The notes beneath the pieces were generated by a model, which had not been told where the DNA came from, ran no database searches, and saw only the letters and a list, made by a program, of their open reading frames with translations. Position numbers and translations under genes: made by a program. Shown piece by piece: positions 42,514 to 53,887 of a DNA stretch of 64,000 bases; positions within the stretch are counted from its first letter, which is position 1, and each line of letters starts with the position of its first letter. The DNA comes from Xylona heveae TC161. Lineage: Eukaryota > Ascomycota > Xylonomycetes > Xylonales > Xylonaceae. The DNA lies in the NCBI RefSeq assembly GCF_001619985.1, contig NW_017264194.1, positions 868,001-932,000 of the forward strand, read 5' to 3'.

Positions 42514-45500
42514 AGTGATTGTTACTCTTCAACATCTATGCATTGGTTAAGCGCAATTGATATTTTTAAAGTTGCTCCGGAGTTAGGTTAATTGATATTC
42601 TCTTTGTAATTTTGCAATAATCACCAAATCAACAACCGGACCTGTACTTGTTGTACTACGTAACTTATACTAGCTATCGGCAGACAACAAGGGTGAATCA
42701 TGTGACCATGTACAATGACAGTGGAGATCAACTAGCTGCATAATGAATGTGTCAAGTGCTTGTCCGGCTGACGAAGCCTTTTGGGTAACGAGTTATCGAT
42801 GACACAATATGGCATAGGTGGTCGGTACAAGGGGTACTTCAGTAGTCCCCCCAATCGTGTACCGGAGTACTGCTGGACTTCCATGCTCCGTAAGGACGGG
42901 AAGAGGATAAGCGGAGAACATTACTCGATGAGGAAAAGTTCTAGAATTTCTTCCCCACCCGCTACTTCAGTGGATGATAAACCCACCAGGGGCCTGCTGA
43001 CAACGCTGAATGGGTGGGTTTCACTCACTCATTCACTTCCGTTGGGTGGAGAATCCAGATTATGTCCTTGTTGTCCTGCAATCATATCATCGCTCTTGTA
43101 TACTCTGTACAACTTGTAAGAATACAGTTCAAGGTCCTCGGTCCCTTGCACATGTAACATGTAGGTAGGTTGCCGCCTTGGTCGTTGGCCGCTAAACCAA
43201 ATCGATGTGAAAAGCGTGATACGTGATACAAGGCAAATTTACCGTAAATGTGAAAGCAAATAAGACCTAGGTAAGTTGAGGTAGAGAAATTGTGAAGAAA
43301 ATAAGACCTAAGTGAAGATAGGGAAAAGCTAAAAGGGGGATTTTCTGCTTTTGCTTGGTTTGTGTGGGAAATATTCGGAGATTACTGCACCTGTTTAGCT
43401 TTACGGAGTACATTTTAACCTGCAGATAGAAAAAGGGTTTGTTGGTTTGTGGGATGAACTCCGTCGCTCCTCTGGGAGCTTTGATAGCTATCAGCTGCCG
43501 GTATCTTCTCCGGAGTACTCTCCTCCGACCTAGAGAGTTTAGTGTTAGGTTTCGGTGCTTGTAAGGCAGCAGTAGCATCATGCTTTTTTAGTGGCCAATG
43601 ACCCATTTTATCTACGAAAAAGTGACTACTGAGTATACGTACAGAGTACGTGTCGTACCTATAATTCCTGTCACTACGGCAGGGTATCTTTGACTCAGAC
43701 TCATTGGCGTCCCTCTACGCAGTCTTTATCAACTTCCTGTTACTTGCTTTTCTTTTATTGTAGTGATTGTGAAACAAGACTGATAATTAAGCGGACGGGA
43801 AGAAAAAGAAAATGTGTGTGCTCATTGCGCATGAGAAGAGATGGAAGACTACTGGCTGGGGACAATTATTGCCAATCACCGTCACCATCCTTCTTTTGGG
43901 ACGAGAGTTCCCGATCGAAGCAGCTTCCCCCCTACCTACCAGGCTACCTAGTCCCGGGTAGGTGCTGCTGCCGAAGTCGCTTGGAGGTAAAGTCAGTGCG
44001 AGTGTGCGAGGGTACGAGGGAAGAGGGAGGAGGGAAGAGGGGAGGGAGAAGAGGGAAGGGAGGAGAGAGAGAGGGAATGCAACGCCCTCTCTTACCTTGT
44101 ACTGTAATCGACCAGAATCCGCCTAGAACCCAAAGACGCTTCGACCTGCATCTGCCACTATCGTAGTTACCTACCTACGTTAGAGTGACTCCATCCATCA
44201 CAAGAGAGAGAGAGAGTTACTCGTAGCGTGGGTGATGTGCCTGCCTAAATCTACTTACATTACCTAAAGTATACACTCTCTTCCTCTGTACTCCGTACGC
44301 ACAGTTAGTTAGTACTCTTTACCCATAAACCGGCTGTAGACACACGCCCCCCCCCCCCCCAACTCCCGTACCCCGTCCCGGAACAATCCATCTCTCTCCT
44401 CCGAGGGCTCCTTCCCACCCCAAAGACGCAAAGGGAAAGCGCAGAGAGAGAGAGACAGAGAGAGAGAGAGAGGGAGAAGAGGCGACGACACAGACACATT
44501 GTGTGTGTGCAGCTGTGAAAAAGAGCCATTCTCATCGCTTATCAACAACGACACTGTCCGGACGAACTCAATTCAAGAAAGAGAATTGAGCGATTCATTG
44601 GACTTGTTCCCGACTCGACTGGCCCACTTCGCCATCCAGAACTCGAATCGATCCCTGCCCCGGGAATTCGCCCCAAAGCTCGCGTGCGCGTCAGACATCG
44701 TACCTGTCACCTTTGGACGTTGTGATCCGCCTTGCCCAAACTTTGCCCGTGCGTGCTCAGCTCTCCTCCATCTTTTCCTCTCTTTCTCTACTCTCTCTCT
44801 CTTTCTCCTCCGGATGTGGCCCGTTCATCTGTCCTTGTGTGTGCAACGCTGGCGCTGCTGCGCTTCGATATCCTGTCTGCGTCTACTCTGAGATTCCAAT
44901 CCGGAAATTTCCAACTAGCATCACAGCCCTGCAAACCACTTTTTTCATCCATCTCGATTTGCTTCTTTCCTCCAAGCTGCCATCGCCTGCTCAGCGTATC
45001 TCAGCCGCCGTCATCGTTTTACCGCCCTTACCCCTCTGTGGCGCGCATTGCGAAATCGACATTCTCGCTCCAGGCTTCATATACGTGCTCATTGAGGCCT
45101 GGTCTCTTTTAGATTCGACCCTTGCCATCGTCGTCAAATCTTACGCCTTCTGCTCGTCACCTCTTGGACCGAGTCGCGCACACAATTGTATATACCGTTT
45201 CCAAACCGCCTTGCGCCTTCTGCTCACAAGTGTAGAAATACACGAGAGAAGAAACAAAAGAAAGGCTGTCAGGGAGCGCTTATACCCAGCTACGATTACC
45301 ATCTCTTCGTCCTTTCCGGCTCAATTGGAAACCATCGACGTATCTTGGTCCCAGCGAACGAGCCGAGATATTATCTGCTGTATTGTACAAATTGGCGGCA
45401 AACCACGTCGTACTTTCATCCGCGAAACGAAGAAAAGAGGAAAGGAATTGTTGTCCGCAAGGACGCTGTACAAACTGGGAATCGAATTGTTCGACACCTA

Positions 45501-45729
45501 TATTCTGCGGGTCAAGGTCGTTTGAGCTTTGCATACGACAAAATACAACTTCATCTGCTCGCTTGCTCTTTTGCGCCTTTACGTTGCGCGCCTTTCCCCC
45601 CCCTTCTGCATAGCCCATCACCATCACTGTTCTTACCGTTTGCATTTTGTCCTGGAGAACAGCCAAACGCTACAATTACCGGCTCACTTCACGTCGCTGC
45701 TGCCTCGCTTGGTGGCTGCAATCGTCATC
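42514..45729. other. 3.2 kb intergenic region and long leader of the cAMP phosphodiesterase gene
   Basis: No supported gene. It carries two exact copies of the recurrent motif (TACGGAGTA at 43402-43410 and its complement at 44289-44297), several ACCTAGGTA/CTACCTACC motifs, GA-rich runs near 44030-44075 and 44440-44475, and 14 C in a row at 44347-44360. From about 44720 to 45729 the sequence is C/T-rich and stays open in several plus-strand frames, but the longest of these has no ATG. It is best read as a long 5' leader. Confidence 0.55.
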
Positions 45730-48700
45730 ATGGATTATGCCGCCTGTAACGTTATCTACATCGACAAGCGGGTGCGGCATGACCGTCCTCTGACCCGCTC
45801 TCACTCTTCGGCTGCAGGAGCCTCCTCATCTTCGGGCGCGGGAGACGTCGATCTTAGTACGGAACACGAGACTGTCCAAATAAATCTTCGCATATTACTT
45901 TCCATTTTTCATCAAGGTTAGTCATTGCTCCTTTGTGTCCTGCACCTTCTTTTTTTTTCTTTTTTTTTAATATAGAAGTCAATTATTCCATCTCGCAAAC
46001 TTCTTGTTTGCTATAATGCCGTGGGCCTGACAAAAACTAACGTTCTGGTACTAGTCCACATTTGCAAGACAGGGCATGCGTGTGTAGAGAAGGTGGGCGA
46101 AATTGAAGAGCTCCAAGCCTCGGAGTTGCGGCCGACGCTTGTCTTCCTTGATATGCCATTGGACGATTATTCCCAACATCATGTGGGAGAAGGCCGCAGT
46201 AAGCTCTGGAAGGCTTCGTCTCCACCAGGGTCACCACGTTCTCAACGTCCGCAAGACCCCGAAAACATGGCACCGCCATTGTATGGACCAGTATTATTGC
46301 AGCAGCTCACTTCGCATATACTTTCGTTTGGCTGGTCCAAGTTAGTGGTCCCCATCGCCATGGTCGACCTTGGTGATCAACAAGGCGCAAGTGGGACATC
46401 AGATGTGGGTCCTCACAGCGCATCGCCCCACGAGAAGCCAGCGACCATTGCCCACGACAAAATGCTACAATGCCTAGAAACTGGAGCTGTGGACGTAATT
46501 TCTAGTCCATTTTCAAAAGACCGTATTGCCGCTTTGGCTGTCCACGCGTATCGTGTGCACAAGGAACTGTCAAAGCAGCAGACGGGCTTTCTTCCCACGA
46601 GAAGAGGACGCAAGCGATCCTGGGTCGGAGTCGACGAGGAGAAGCCTTATGCGTATCTCCGAGAAGCCATGTATGAAACAATCAATTTACCTTGGCCCTC
46701 TTACCTCTGTGTTGCGCTAACAATCATTCTCTCATCTAGGGTGTCTGGTCTCATGGATGGTATCTGTAAACCGGTAGAGATTGAGGACCGATATGACCAT
46801 GAGTAAGGCTCCTTTTCCTGGATGAATACAATTTGCCGCCCCAAAAGCTAAATGATATTTTTCTCCCTTGTAGTGAAATTTCAATAAGTCCCGAGCGACT
46901 GAAAGCTGTTGCAAAGGCCGTCGGCACGTGGGACTTTTCGCCTCACGAGTTTACCGATGACGAACTAGTCTACGGAGCCTTACTTATGCTACAGCACGCG
47001 CTTGAGATGCCTGGCCTGGAAAAGTTTCGGATGTCCGCAGGTATGCAACCTCTCCATCCCTGGGGCATTGTTTGCTACTGTTTTACTAAACAAATGGAGG
47101 CTAACGTTTTTTTTTTCTTCTTCTTTTTCTGTACAGAGGATCTCCTTGCTTTTCTCGTGGCCAGCCGATCTGCTTACAATTCCTTTGTTCTGTACCACAA
47201 CTTTCGCCATGTCATCGATGTCTTGCAAGCAGTCTTCTTTTTCCTCCTTCAGATTGGCACGATCCCGCCTTTTCAAGGCCGTCCGGTGCAACCCACGGCC
47301 AAAATTTCTCCGATTGGCTCTCTTATCCAGCCATTTGATGCTCTCACGCTTCTCATCTCCGCAATTGGTCATGATGTTGGTCACCCCGGTGTGAACAATG
47401 CGTTTTTGATTACGCTAAATGCGCCGCTTGCGCAACTCTACAATGATCGATCGGTTCTGGAGTCGTTTCACTGCGCCGCCTACTCTCAGATTTTACGGCG
47501 ATACTGGCCGGCGGCGTTTCAGGACACGAATATGCGAAAACTTCTTATCAACTGTATCCTCGCCACCGACATGGGAGTTCACTTTCAATACATGAAGGAT
47601 GTCGGGAACTTGCAGGAAAAGCTGGCGGAGAATAAGGGCACTGATGGGTGGAGTCCAAAAGTCTTGGAGGAATACAAGGCATTAGCCTGCGGACTCTTGA
47701 TCAAATGTGCCGACATTAGCAACGTCGTAAGTCTATGGATTTCTCCTTCTTCAAATGAAGAAGCTGCCTGCCGATGAGAATACCATGCTGATTGAGCACA
47801 TCAAGGCTCGCAAATTTAGTACCGCGGCCGAGTGGGCTTATATTTTGACTGGCGAGTTTGCTCGCCAGTGCACGATGGAGCAAGAACTCCAAATACCTAC
47901 GGCCCTCTTTGGCGGGCCACCAGTACAAGATTCAATCGTCAAACTCGGCGAATCCCAGCTTGGGTTCATGAACATTTTTGCTTATCCGCTTTTCGAAGCG
48001 GTTGCAAACATATTACCTGCCATGCAGTTTTCCGTCGATGAGATTGTTGCAAACAAGGTCATTTGGGAGACTACGATTGCCCAGGAGAGGGAAAAGTTGA
48101 AGGAAAAGGGTTTGGAAGGGGGCGAAGAGGAGACGAGCCCAGCGCGACCATCAGACTTTGACGGTACATTCTCGCCTAGGTCTGGCAGCTCGCCGGACCT
48201 GACAAAGGTCCAAGAGAATATGGCGAATGAACATCCGCCAAAATCAACAAGTCAGTCACCCATGTCGTCTTCCATGTTGAGCATATCAAAGGGAGATCCC
48301 GAGGCCGCAAGCCGGTCGTCTCTGAGCGCCGTCGGAGCGCTAAAGGGCACGCCATCTCATTCCCACGCGGCGTCACGCCGGTCCTCATTGGGATCGCCGG
48401 GCTTCGCGACCCCAGCTTCTAATCTAGCTTCGCGGAGGTCCTCAGGTGCGTTCAAGAGCATATCCCCGCCAAGCGTGCAAACCGGGGGCTCATACAAACC
48501 GCGTGTTCCTAGTGAGTTGCAGCTAGGTGATGAAAAGCCGTCTGCGGAGGCAAGCCAGCGACCTGCAGGTGTCGAGCAGCAGAGTTCCTCGAACCGTGTG
48601 CCCGCTACCGCCCCCGAAAATGACACAACACGACCGAATGGAGCCCTAATTGGACCAGCCGCCGCCGCCGCTGCCGATGTGGACCTTGTCGAAAACCCAT

Positions 48701-49113
48701 ATCGACCGAGTCAACATCACCCCTCTGGTCGAAACAATGACGAGTCGAACAATCGCTTCTCCACATCTTCCTCACAAGCAGCTCGAGGCGGTTGGAGCCC
48801 TGGACCGGGCTCGTCAGGTGTGTCTCCTTCGCCAGGAACACAAGCAACTTCTGTCGCCAGCGGCGACGCAGCGTCCCATACTGCACAAAGTAACCGATGC
48901 AGCTCCCCCCCACTCTCGTCTTTGCATGAAAATGCGGACCACCAGCAGCGGCCGCCGCCGCCTCCCAAGGAAGAAAAGAATAACATTGTGACATCAATAA
49001 GTGGAGCACCCAAGACGATTCGACGTCGCACGAGCAGATTTCGACTAGACTTTTGGCGGAAAAAGTCGTCCAAAAGTCGAAGTCAGAGTAAGGAAGCTTG
49101 TCCAAGAGATTAG
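45730..49113 (+). CDS. PDE2: high-affinity 3',5'-cyclic-nucleotide phosphodiesterase, PDE2 type (976 aa)
   Basis: Exons are 45730-45916, 46055-46670, 46740-46802, 46874-47040, 47137-47726 and 47806-49113; introns are 69-138 nt and all joins keep frame. It hydrolyses cAMP and so opposes protein kinase A signalling. Residues 1-250 form a receiver-like N-terminal region (CNVIYIDKR, LRPTLVFLDMPLDD) as in other fungal PDE2 proteins. The class I catalytic domain has YHNFRHVIDV (H365, H369), GHDVGHPG (H423, D424, H427) and KCADISNVARKF with the third metal-site aspartate near 537. Catalysis needs zinc and magnesium. After about residue 690 comes a disordered Ser/Pro-rich tail of nearly 290 residues, ending in a basic Arg/Ser block, much longer than in yeast. 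The start MDYAACNVIYID matches the family's N terminus. The leader appears very long. Confidence 0.95.
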
Positions 49114-50900
49114 CTAGTCATGTGTTCTTACGGTATTTTTGCCCATCTTGTCCGCTTGAATCTCACCCAAGCTTGTATTTCTGAGATTTCATCTTCAACC
49201 TATAGTCTCTGGAGGAAGGGAAATTCGATTATAACTCCGCTCCTAGTCATTGCCACTATTTTAATGTATGAGATATGTATTCTTGGTTGTCCCGGCCTTT
49301 TATCTCCCTTATCGTTTTGTTCGAGTATTCTTTTTTTTTTCCGGTGCTTTCTCTTCCTTTCTGTTGCTCTCTGATTTCCCCTTTTATTTCATTTTTTCAT
49401 TGTATCAAACGCGGAAAGATTTTATAAGGAAAGAATTGGGGAGAGATTTTGTAGAATCACGTGTACTTTTCGTCTTCTTCTTTTTCACTTTTTATTTTCC
49501 TTTCTCGGCGGGGCCTATCTCCTTTTTCGGATCATTCTCTCGGTCTGGTTGTCTACTTGTCTACTTGTCTGGTTGTCTGGTTTCTTGGGTCTAGGTTTTA
49601 CTTTTTATTTCACTTGGCTCTTTTTTCCTCTTTGGCTGTATTGGCGACGGCGCTTGTATTTGCTTGCTTTACCTTTTTTTTTTTTCCTTTTACTTCCATA
49701 TCTGATGATCATATACAAGGTCTATGAGGATTGTGTTTGTTTGTCTGTGGGTTCAATGTACACTGGGTATGTGTTTTGTGTTATGTGTTATATGGCCATG
49801 CGAAATGCCATGCCATGCAATGCAATGCAGTGCAGTGTAGTGCGATTTCAACTGCGATTGCCATCGCGGTGGCCATGTGACTTTCTCTTTCGATTAGTTG
49901 ATCCTTTTTCCCCCCGCGATTTTGATGTTTATGTTATATTTACTTGCAGTGGTGTCTTGTCTTGCAGGTTATATAGGTTAGGCTTTTTCGTCTTTTTATT
50001 GGTTTTATCAGGTTTGTCGTTTTTATCTTTTTATCAGGTTTATCGTCTTTTCTATTTTCTTTTGTTGTTTTTGTTTTTCTCTTTGTTTGTTTTCTTTTCA
50101 TTTTGTTTGATATTGTATTTTCTTTTTCATTTTATATTGTATTTTCTATTTCATTTGATAACTATTGTAAAGTTAAAGGATATGATATCCGAAACATTTC
50201 TACTTCTTCACTACTTGTTATTATGCTGTCTGTCCTGTGACTCCTGTGACTCCTGTCTAGTTGGTAGATTGAATGTACAAGTAGTTGAAACTCGTTGTCA
50301 TTGGTATTGCAGTGTGTGGTCGAGTAATTGTAGTTATGTGGTTGTGGTTGTATGGCCATGAGTCGTGACTCGTGGCCAATTGACTGAATTGATACCTACC
50401 TACCTACCTGGGGTACACAGATAGGTAGGCGAGTAAAATTATTGTAATATGTAGCATGTATTCACGTCGTGTTTAAAACTTTGAGTATATATATGACTGT
50501 CTGTATGTCTTTTGTACGTTGCATTGCGTGTGTTCCCTTACCATGTTTATATGTGTTTCCTTTATGCATTTGCACTCTCTTGATGTATTGTCTTTTTTTT
50601 TTTTTCCCTTAAAATGTTAGATCTTGGGTGTTGAGTCTTGTACCTTGTACCTTGTGTCTTTGGCGTTGGATATCTTGTACGTTACTTGAAATAAATCTGA
50701 GTGTCTCATGTCTGTCATCCCTGATGACCTGTTTATGTATAGACTTGAACCCTGTAGACACGTGGATGTGTAGAAGAAGATGTGTAACAGCAGCCTAGTC
50801 CAGTTCTGATAATTCTGACAAGGTAAGATCAATATTTACATAAGGTGTATACAAACATAAGGGAGACTAGTATTCATTGAACAGGCAGACAGAGTTACAA
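49114..50900. other. T-rich convergent intergenic region
   Basis: The 3' flanks of the phosphodiesterase (plus) and the Rdx gene (minus). The plus strand is strikingly T-rich from about 49300 to 50160, with TTTTCTTT-type runs. Short degenerate repeats occur, such as GTCTACTTGTCTGG near 49550 and ATGCCATGCAATGCAGTG near 49805-49840. CTACCTACCTACC lies near 50395-50408. No gene is seen. Confidence 0.6.
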
Positions 50901-51409
50901 TTAGACGCAGTCCTCGCATACTGGACCTTTCCCTGCTATGTCTGGGTTCGATGCTTTCGATGCTTTCGATGCATTCGGTGCGGTCGGTGCAGGTCCGGAT
51001 GTTGCAGTGGACGCAGTAGACGCAGTGGATGCAGTGGATGCAGCCGCGGGTGTAGCCGACACTGTAGATGTAGATGGAGACACTGTAGACGTTGTAGCTG
51101 CAGCTGCATCTGGACCCGCCGGCTTGGCATGCACGCGGTCAACGTGCCCGAGGTTGCGGCCCGGCTGGATCACGTCTCGGAGTCGACGCTTGAGTTCTTT
51201 TGTTTCTGGTCGTAGTATTAGCCAATCCAAACCATTTACTATTTCTTTTTTTTATTATTATTATTGGATGGGTGCTTCTTTTTTATTGGATGGGTATGGG
51301 TTCAGGTCGTGGTATTAGCCAAACCAAACCCCACTTCCTTTTTATTATTATTGGATGGGGCAGGGGTTGAGATCGAGGAAATGGAAGGGAACGGAAATAT
51401 GATGAGAGC

Positions 51410-51477
<68 letters not shown>

Positions 51478-52590
51478 AACAAGAAAGAAAATTGTCTCTG
51501 GTGAACGGGAGAAATGGGAGAAATAGGAGAAATGGATAAATGGATAAATGGATAAATGGATAAATGGATAACGATAAAACAAATACCTGGAAACCCGCCA
51601 TCTACTTTCCGATCCCACAGTCTATGCGTTTGGACCTGAATGTCTTGGGATGCACTGGCACCGGCAACGAACAAATCGACTTGGAATATCCCGCCCGTGG
51701 CAGGAACCAGTGCGACTTCGCCCACGTCTGTACTAAACGTCGATAACAGTTCTTGGGCGAACTAGATAAATATATAAATTAGCTTCATTTTTTCTCGACA
51801 TTTGATTTGCCTGCCTTGACTGGATTGGTCTGGCTAAGTATTGGCTGCCATTTAAAATGTCGTCAAGCAATATATAGTTTGTCTGCGGTTCAGGACAGAC
51901 AGGTCTTGAGGATGATGCGGCAACGGGAAAAGAACGTCAAAGACGAACAAGAAAAACAAAATGGCGGACGCAAAAGAGCGACAAATGAAGGAATATGCAA
52001 GAGAATGTGCAAGCGGCTGGGAGCGTAAGATCCTGGGGACTGGAAGTAAATGTATATCCAAAAGACTCCCGCCGCTACTGTTGACGATGATCAAGGCCGT
52101 ATGAGCAGCTTGATTGACAAAAAAAAAGACAGAAGACAGAAAGAGACGAAACAGAATCATCAAAGGAAGAAAAAAATCACTAACGAAAGTAAAAGGGAAC
52201 AAGAAAAACCTTGATAAATGATGAAGTAGAACTAAAAGAGCGAAGCATAAGAAAGAAAAGGATCCAGGAGAAAAGACCAAAGAATGGCAAGGATAGGCCA
52301 AGGAAGATTGAAATTGAAATTGAAATGAAATGAAGTAGTAAGCAAAGAAAAATAACAACAAAAAGAAGAGAGAAAAAAGAAAGAAAGAAAGTAAGGAAGG
52401 AAGGAAGAAAACGTACGTATGCAGCGCGCAAGAGCCATTTACATTGCGTGCAATAAGTGATAGATATGCGCGGAAAATGGGTATTTGTTGCGGCGGCAGA
52501 CGCAGATGGAATAGATGTAGAAGCCGGCTCAGGCCGTGCCGGAGCAGCGTTATTCACCGATGAAGGCTGTTCAACAGTAGACGAAGACAT
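50901..52590 (-). CDS. Rdx/SelWTH family thioredoxin-like protein (selenoprotein W type, Cys form, 217 aa)
   Basis: Minus-strand exons are 52590-52417, 51761-51587 and 51205-50901, joined in frame. The Rdx fold has a CxxC redox pair (C47-T-Q-C50) in ITYCTQCKWLLRAAY where animal selenoproteins carry selenocysteine. It continues FAQELLSTF, GEVALVPATGGIFQVDLF and LWDRKVDGGFPETKELKRRLRDVIQPGRNLGHVDR, all family blocks. The role is presumed thiol redox control. The first intron is 655 nt and the second 381 nt, far larger than others in this window; the second carries a long AG microsatellite. A Ser/Thr/Ala/Pro-rich tail of about 65 residues, built of short repeats, ends in CEDCV, a second Cys pair that could be redox active or bind metal. 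A GTATTTG donor and CCAG acceptor support exon 3. Confidence 0.88.
51413..51474 (+). repeat. (AG)31 microsatellite
   Basis: An unbroken dinucleotide run inside the second intron of the Rdx gene, so on the transcript it is a CT tract between the donor and the acceptor. Confidence 0.95.
51532..51572 (+). repeat. 8-bp tandem repeat (ATGGATAA, 5 copies)
   Basis: Five copies in a row, next to GAGAAATGG-type degenerate units, also inside the second intron of the Rdx gene. Confidence 0.85.
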
Positions 52591-53488
52591 TTTTTGCTGC
52601 ACGTGAAAAAATGGAAATCAAATATCACTCAAAAAAAAGCATACAGGATGCTGTATATGAAAGTTGAAGTTGTTAACTTGTTGGTGGAGGGGCAATACTG
52701 TAGTGATAGTGGGTGTAGGGCGGTGAGACGCTAGAATTGATGTCATTGGGTTGTTGGCTGCACCGAACACCAAGCGAACGATTACTCCGTAAGCTGTCCG
52801 AGGTCGTAAGAACCAAAAGCTTCCCGATGGAAAAGAAAATAAAACAGGCACGATTGGCGTTGTTGTACTAGGAGCATGCATTGACGTATTCGATCATCAG
52901 ATTCTAGGAATTATTCTTGGACATGATACGCACTTTTTGACGCTTACTGCCGTGGGCTCACACTGCGGTTATAGAATATGAAACAACGAATATAAATTAT
53001 ATCAATGGCTCAAAAACATTACCCCCCCTGTTTGTCTTGGCAACGCAACTCTTTTCTTTGCAATAAATAATATCCGCTAGATGTTAAATACAAGAGAATT
53101 GAAGAGGGAAAAAAAAAAGTCGAATTGAAATCCTTTTTACATGCATAAATCTGCTTAAAAGAAGCCGTGTCCGATATTGGAGATTAGAAGAGATAAGCAA
53201 AGTTTGATGAGCTTCGCCATCGATCGAGAAGGGTATCGGTATTGAACACGGCGAAATGTGGCCTAGGGACAGGCAGCTATTCAGCCCAGTGAGAAAAAAG
53301 GGAAGCGATATGGCTTTGGCTGCTGGTCTCCAGACGGATTGGCCATTGCGTATATCAATATCCTTGATAAACTGAACAAGCCTTATTCCACTAGGCAAAG
53401 AAGGAGAAAGGAGGTATCAAGCAAAGATGCCCTTTGTCGGGGCACAGAAAGCAATATGCTGAGAATGTAGAAGAATGGTGAAAGCATA
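52591..53488. other. intergenic region between the Rdx and G-gamma genes
   Basis: Promoter and leader of the minus-strand Rdx gene and the 3' flank of the G-gamma gene. An 87-codon ATG frame at 52618-52881 on the minus strand lies in the likely leader; it resembles no family. One exact copy of the recurrent motif (TACTCCGTA) is at 52783-52791. Confidence 0.55.
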
Positions 53489-53887
53489 TTACATGACGGT
53501 ACAGCAGCCGCCGGATTGCTGTGGCGCATAGGGATCTTCGCGCTTGTCGACCTGTTGCCATTTTTGTTAGTCTCTGCGTCCAAACAAACTAGGTCATCAT
53601 ATGGCACGTACAGCTCCCCACAGTGACGGCACCATAAAGTCCTTTGTGGAATTCGTGTAGTTTATGAGACTGGACAGCAACACATCAGTAAAATATCTGC
53701 CGTTGATTATTTTTCAGTGACAAGGAAAAGCATACGAGAGAACAGCTTCAGACACCTTAACTCGCGGGCGATCCAGATCCTCCTTTAATCGCAAGTTGAG
53801 CTCATTCAGGCGGCGCAGCTTCAGATCCGCCATGCTCTGCTTCTTATTCTTAACGTCGCCGCCAGTACGTACTTCGTAAGCCGGCAT
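53489..53887 (-). CDS. gpgA: heterotrimeric G-protein gamma subunit (90 aa)
   Basis: Minus-strand exons are 53887-53736, 53669-53612 and 53551-53489, with introns of 66 and 60 nt. The 90-residue product matches the fungal G-gamma length exactly. It has a GGL helix ([23 protein letters not shown]), then [17 protein letters not shown] and [10 protein letters not shown]. It ends C86-C87-T-V-M: a CaaX box for farnesylation of C87, with C86 as a likely palmitoylation site. The protein pairs with G-beta at the plasma membrane and controls mating, conidiation and cAMP signalling. The gene is divergent from eIF3a and 4.4 kb from the cAMP phosphodiesterase gene, which acts in a connected pathway; I treat that closeness as probably chance. 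Confidence 0.97.

Noticed and set aside
44713-45525. A 270-codon plus-strand open stretch upstream of the phosphodiesterase
   Set aside because: It contains no ATG at all, begins only with a TTG, and lies in C/T-rich leader sequence.
49549-50361. A 270-codon plus-strand frame rich in Leu, Phe, Tyr and Cys
   Set aside because: A product of T-rich 3' flank sequence; no ordered domain and no plausible start.
51283-51725. Several minus-strand frames with Ser/Leu repeats
   Set aside because: They come from the AG array inside the Rdx gene's second intron.
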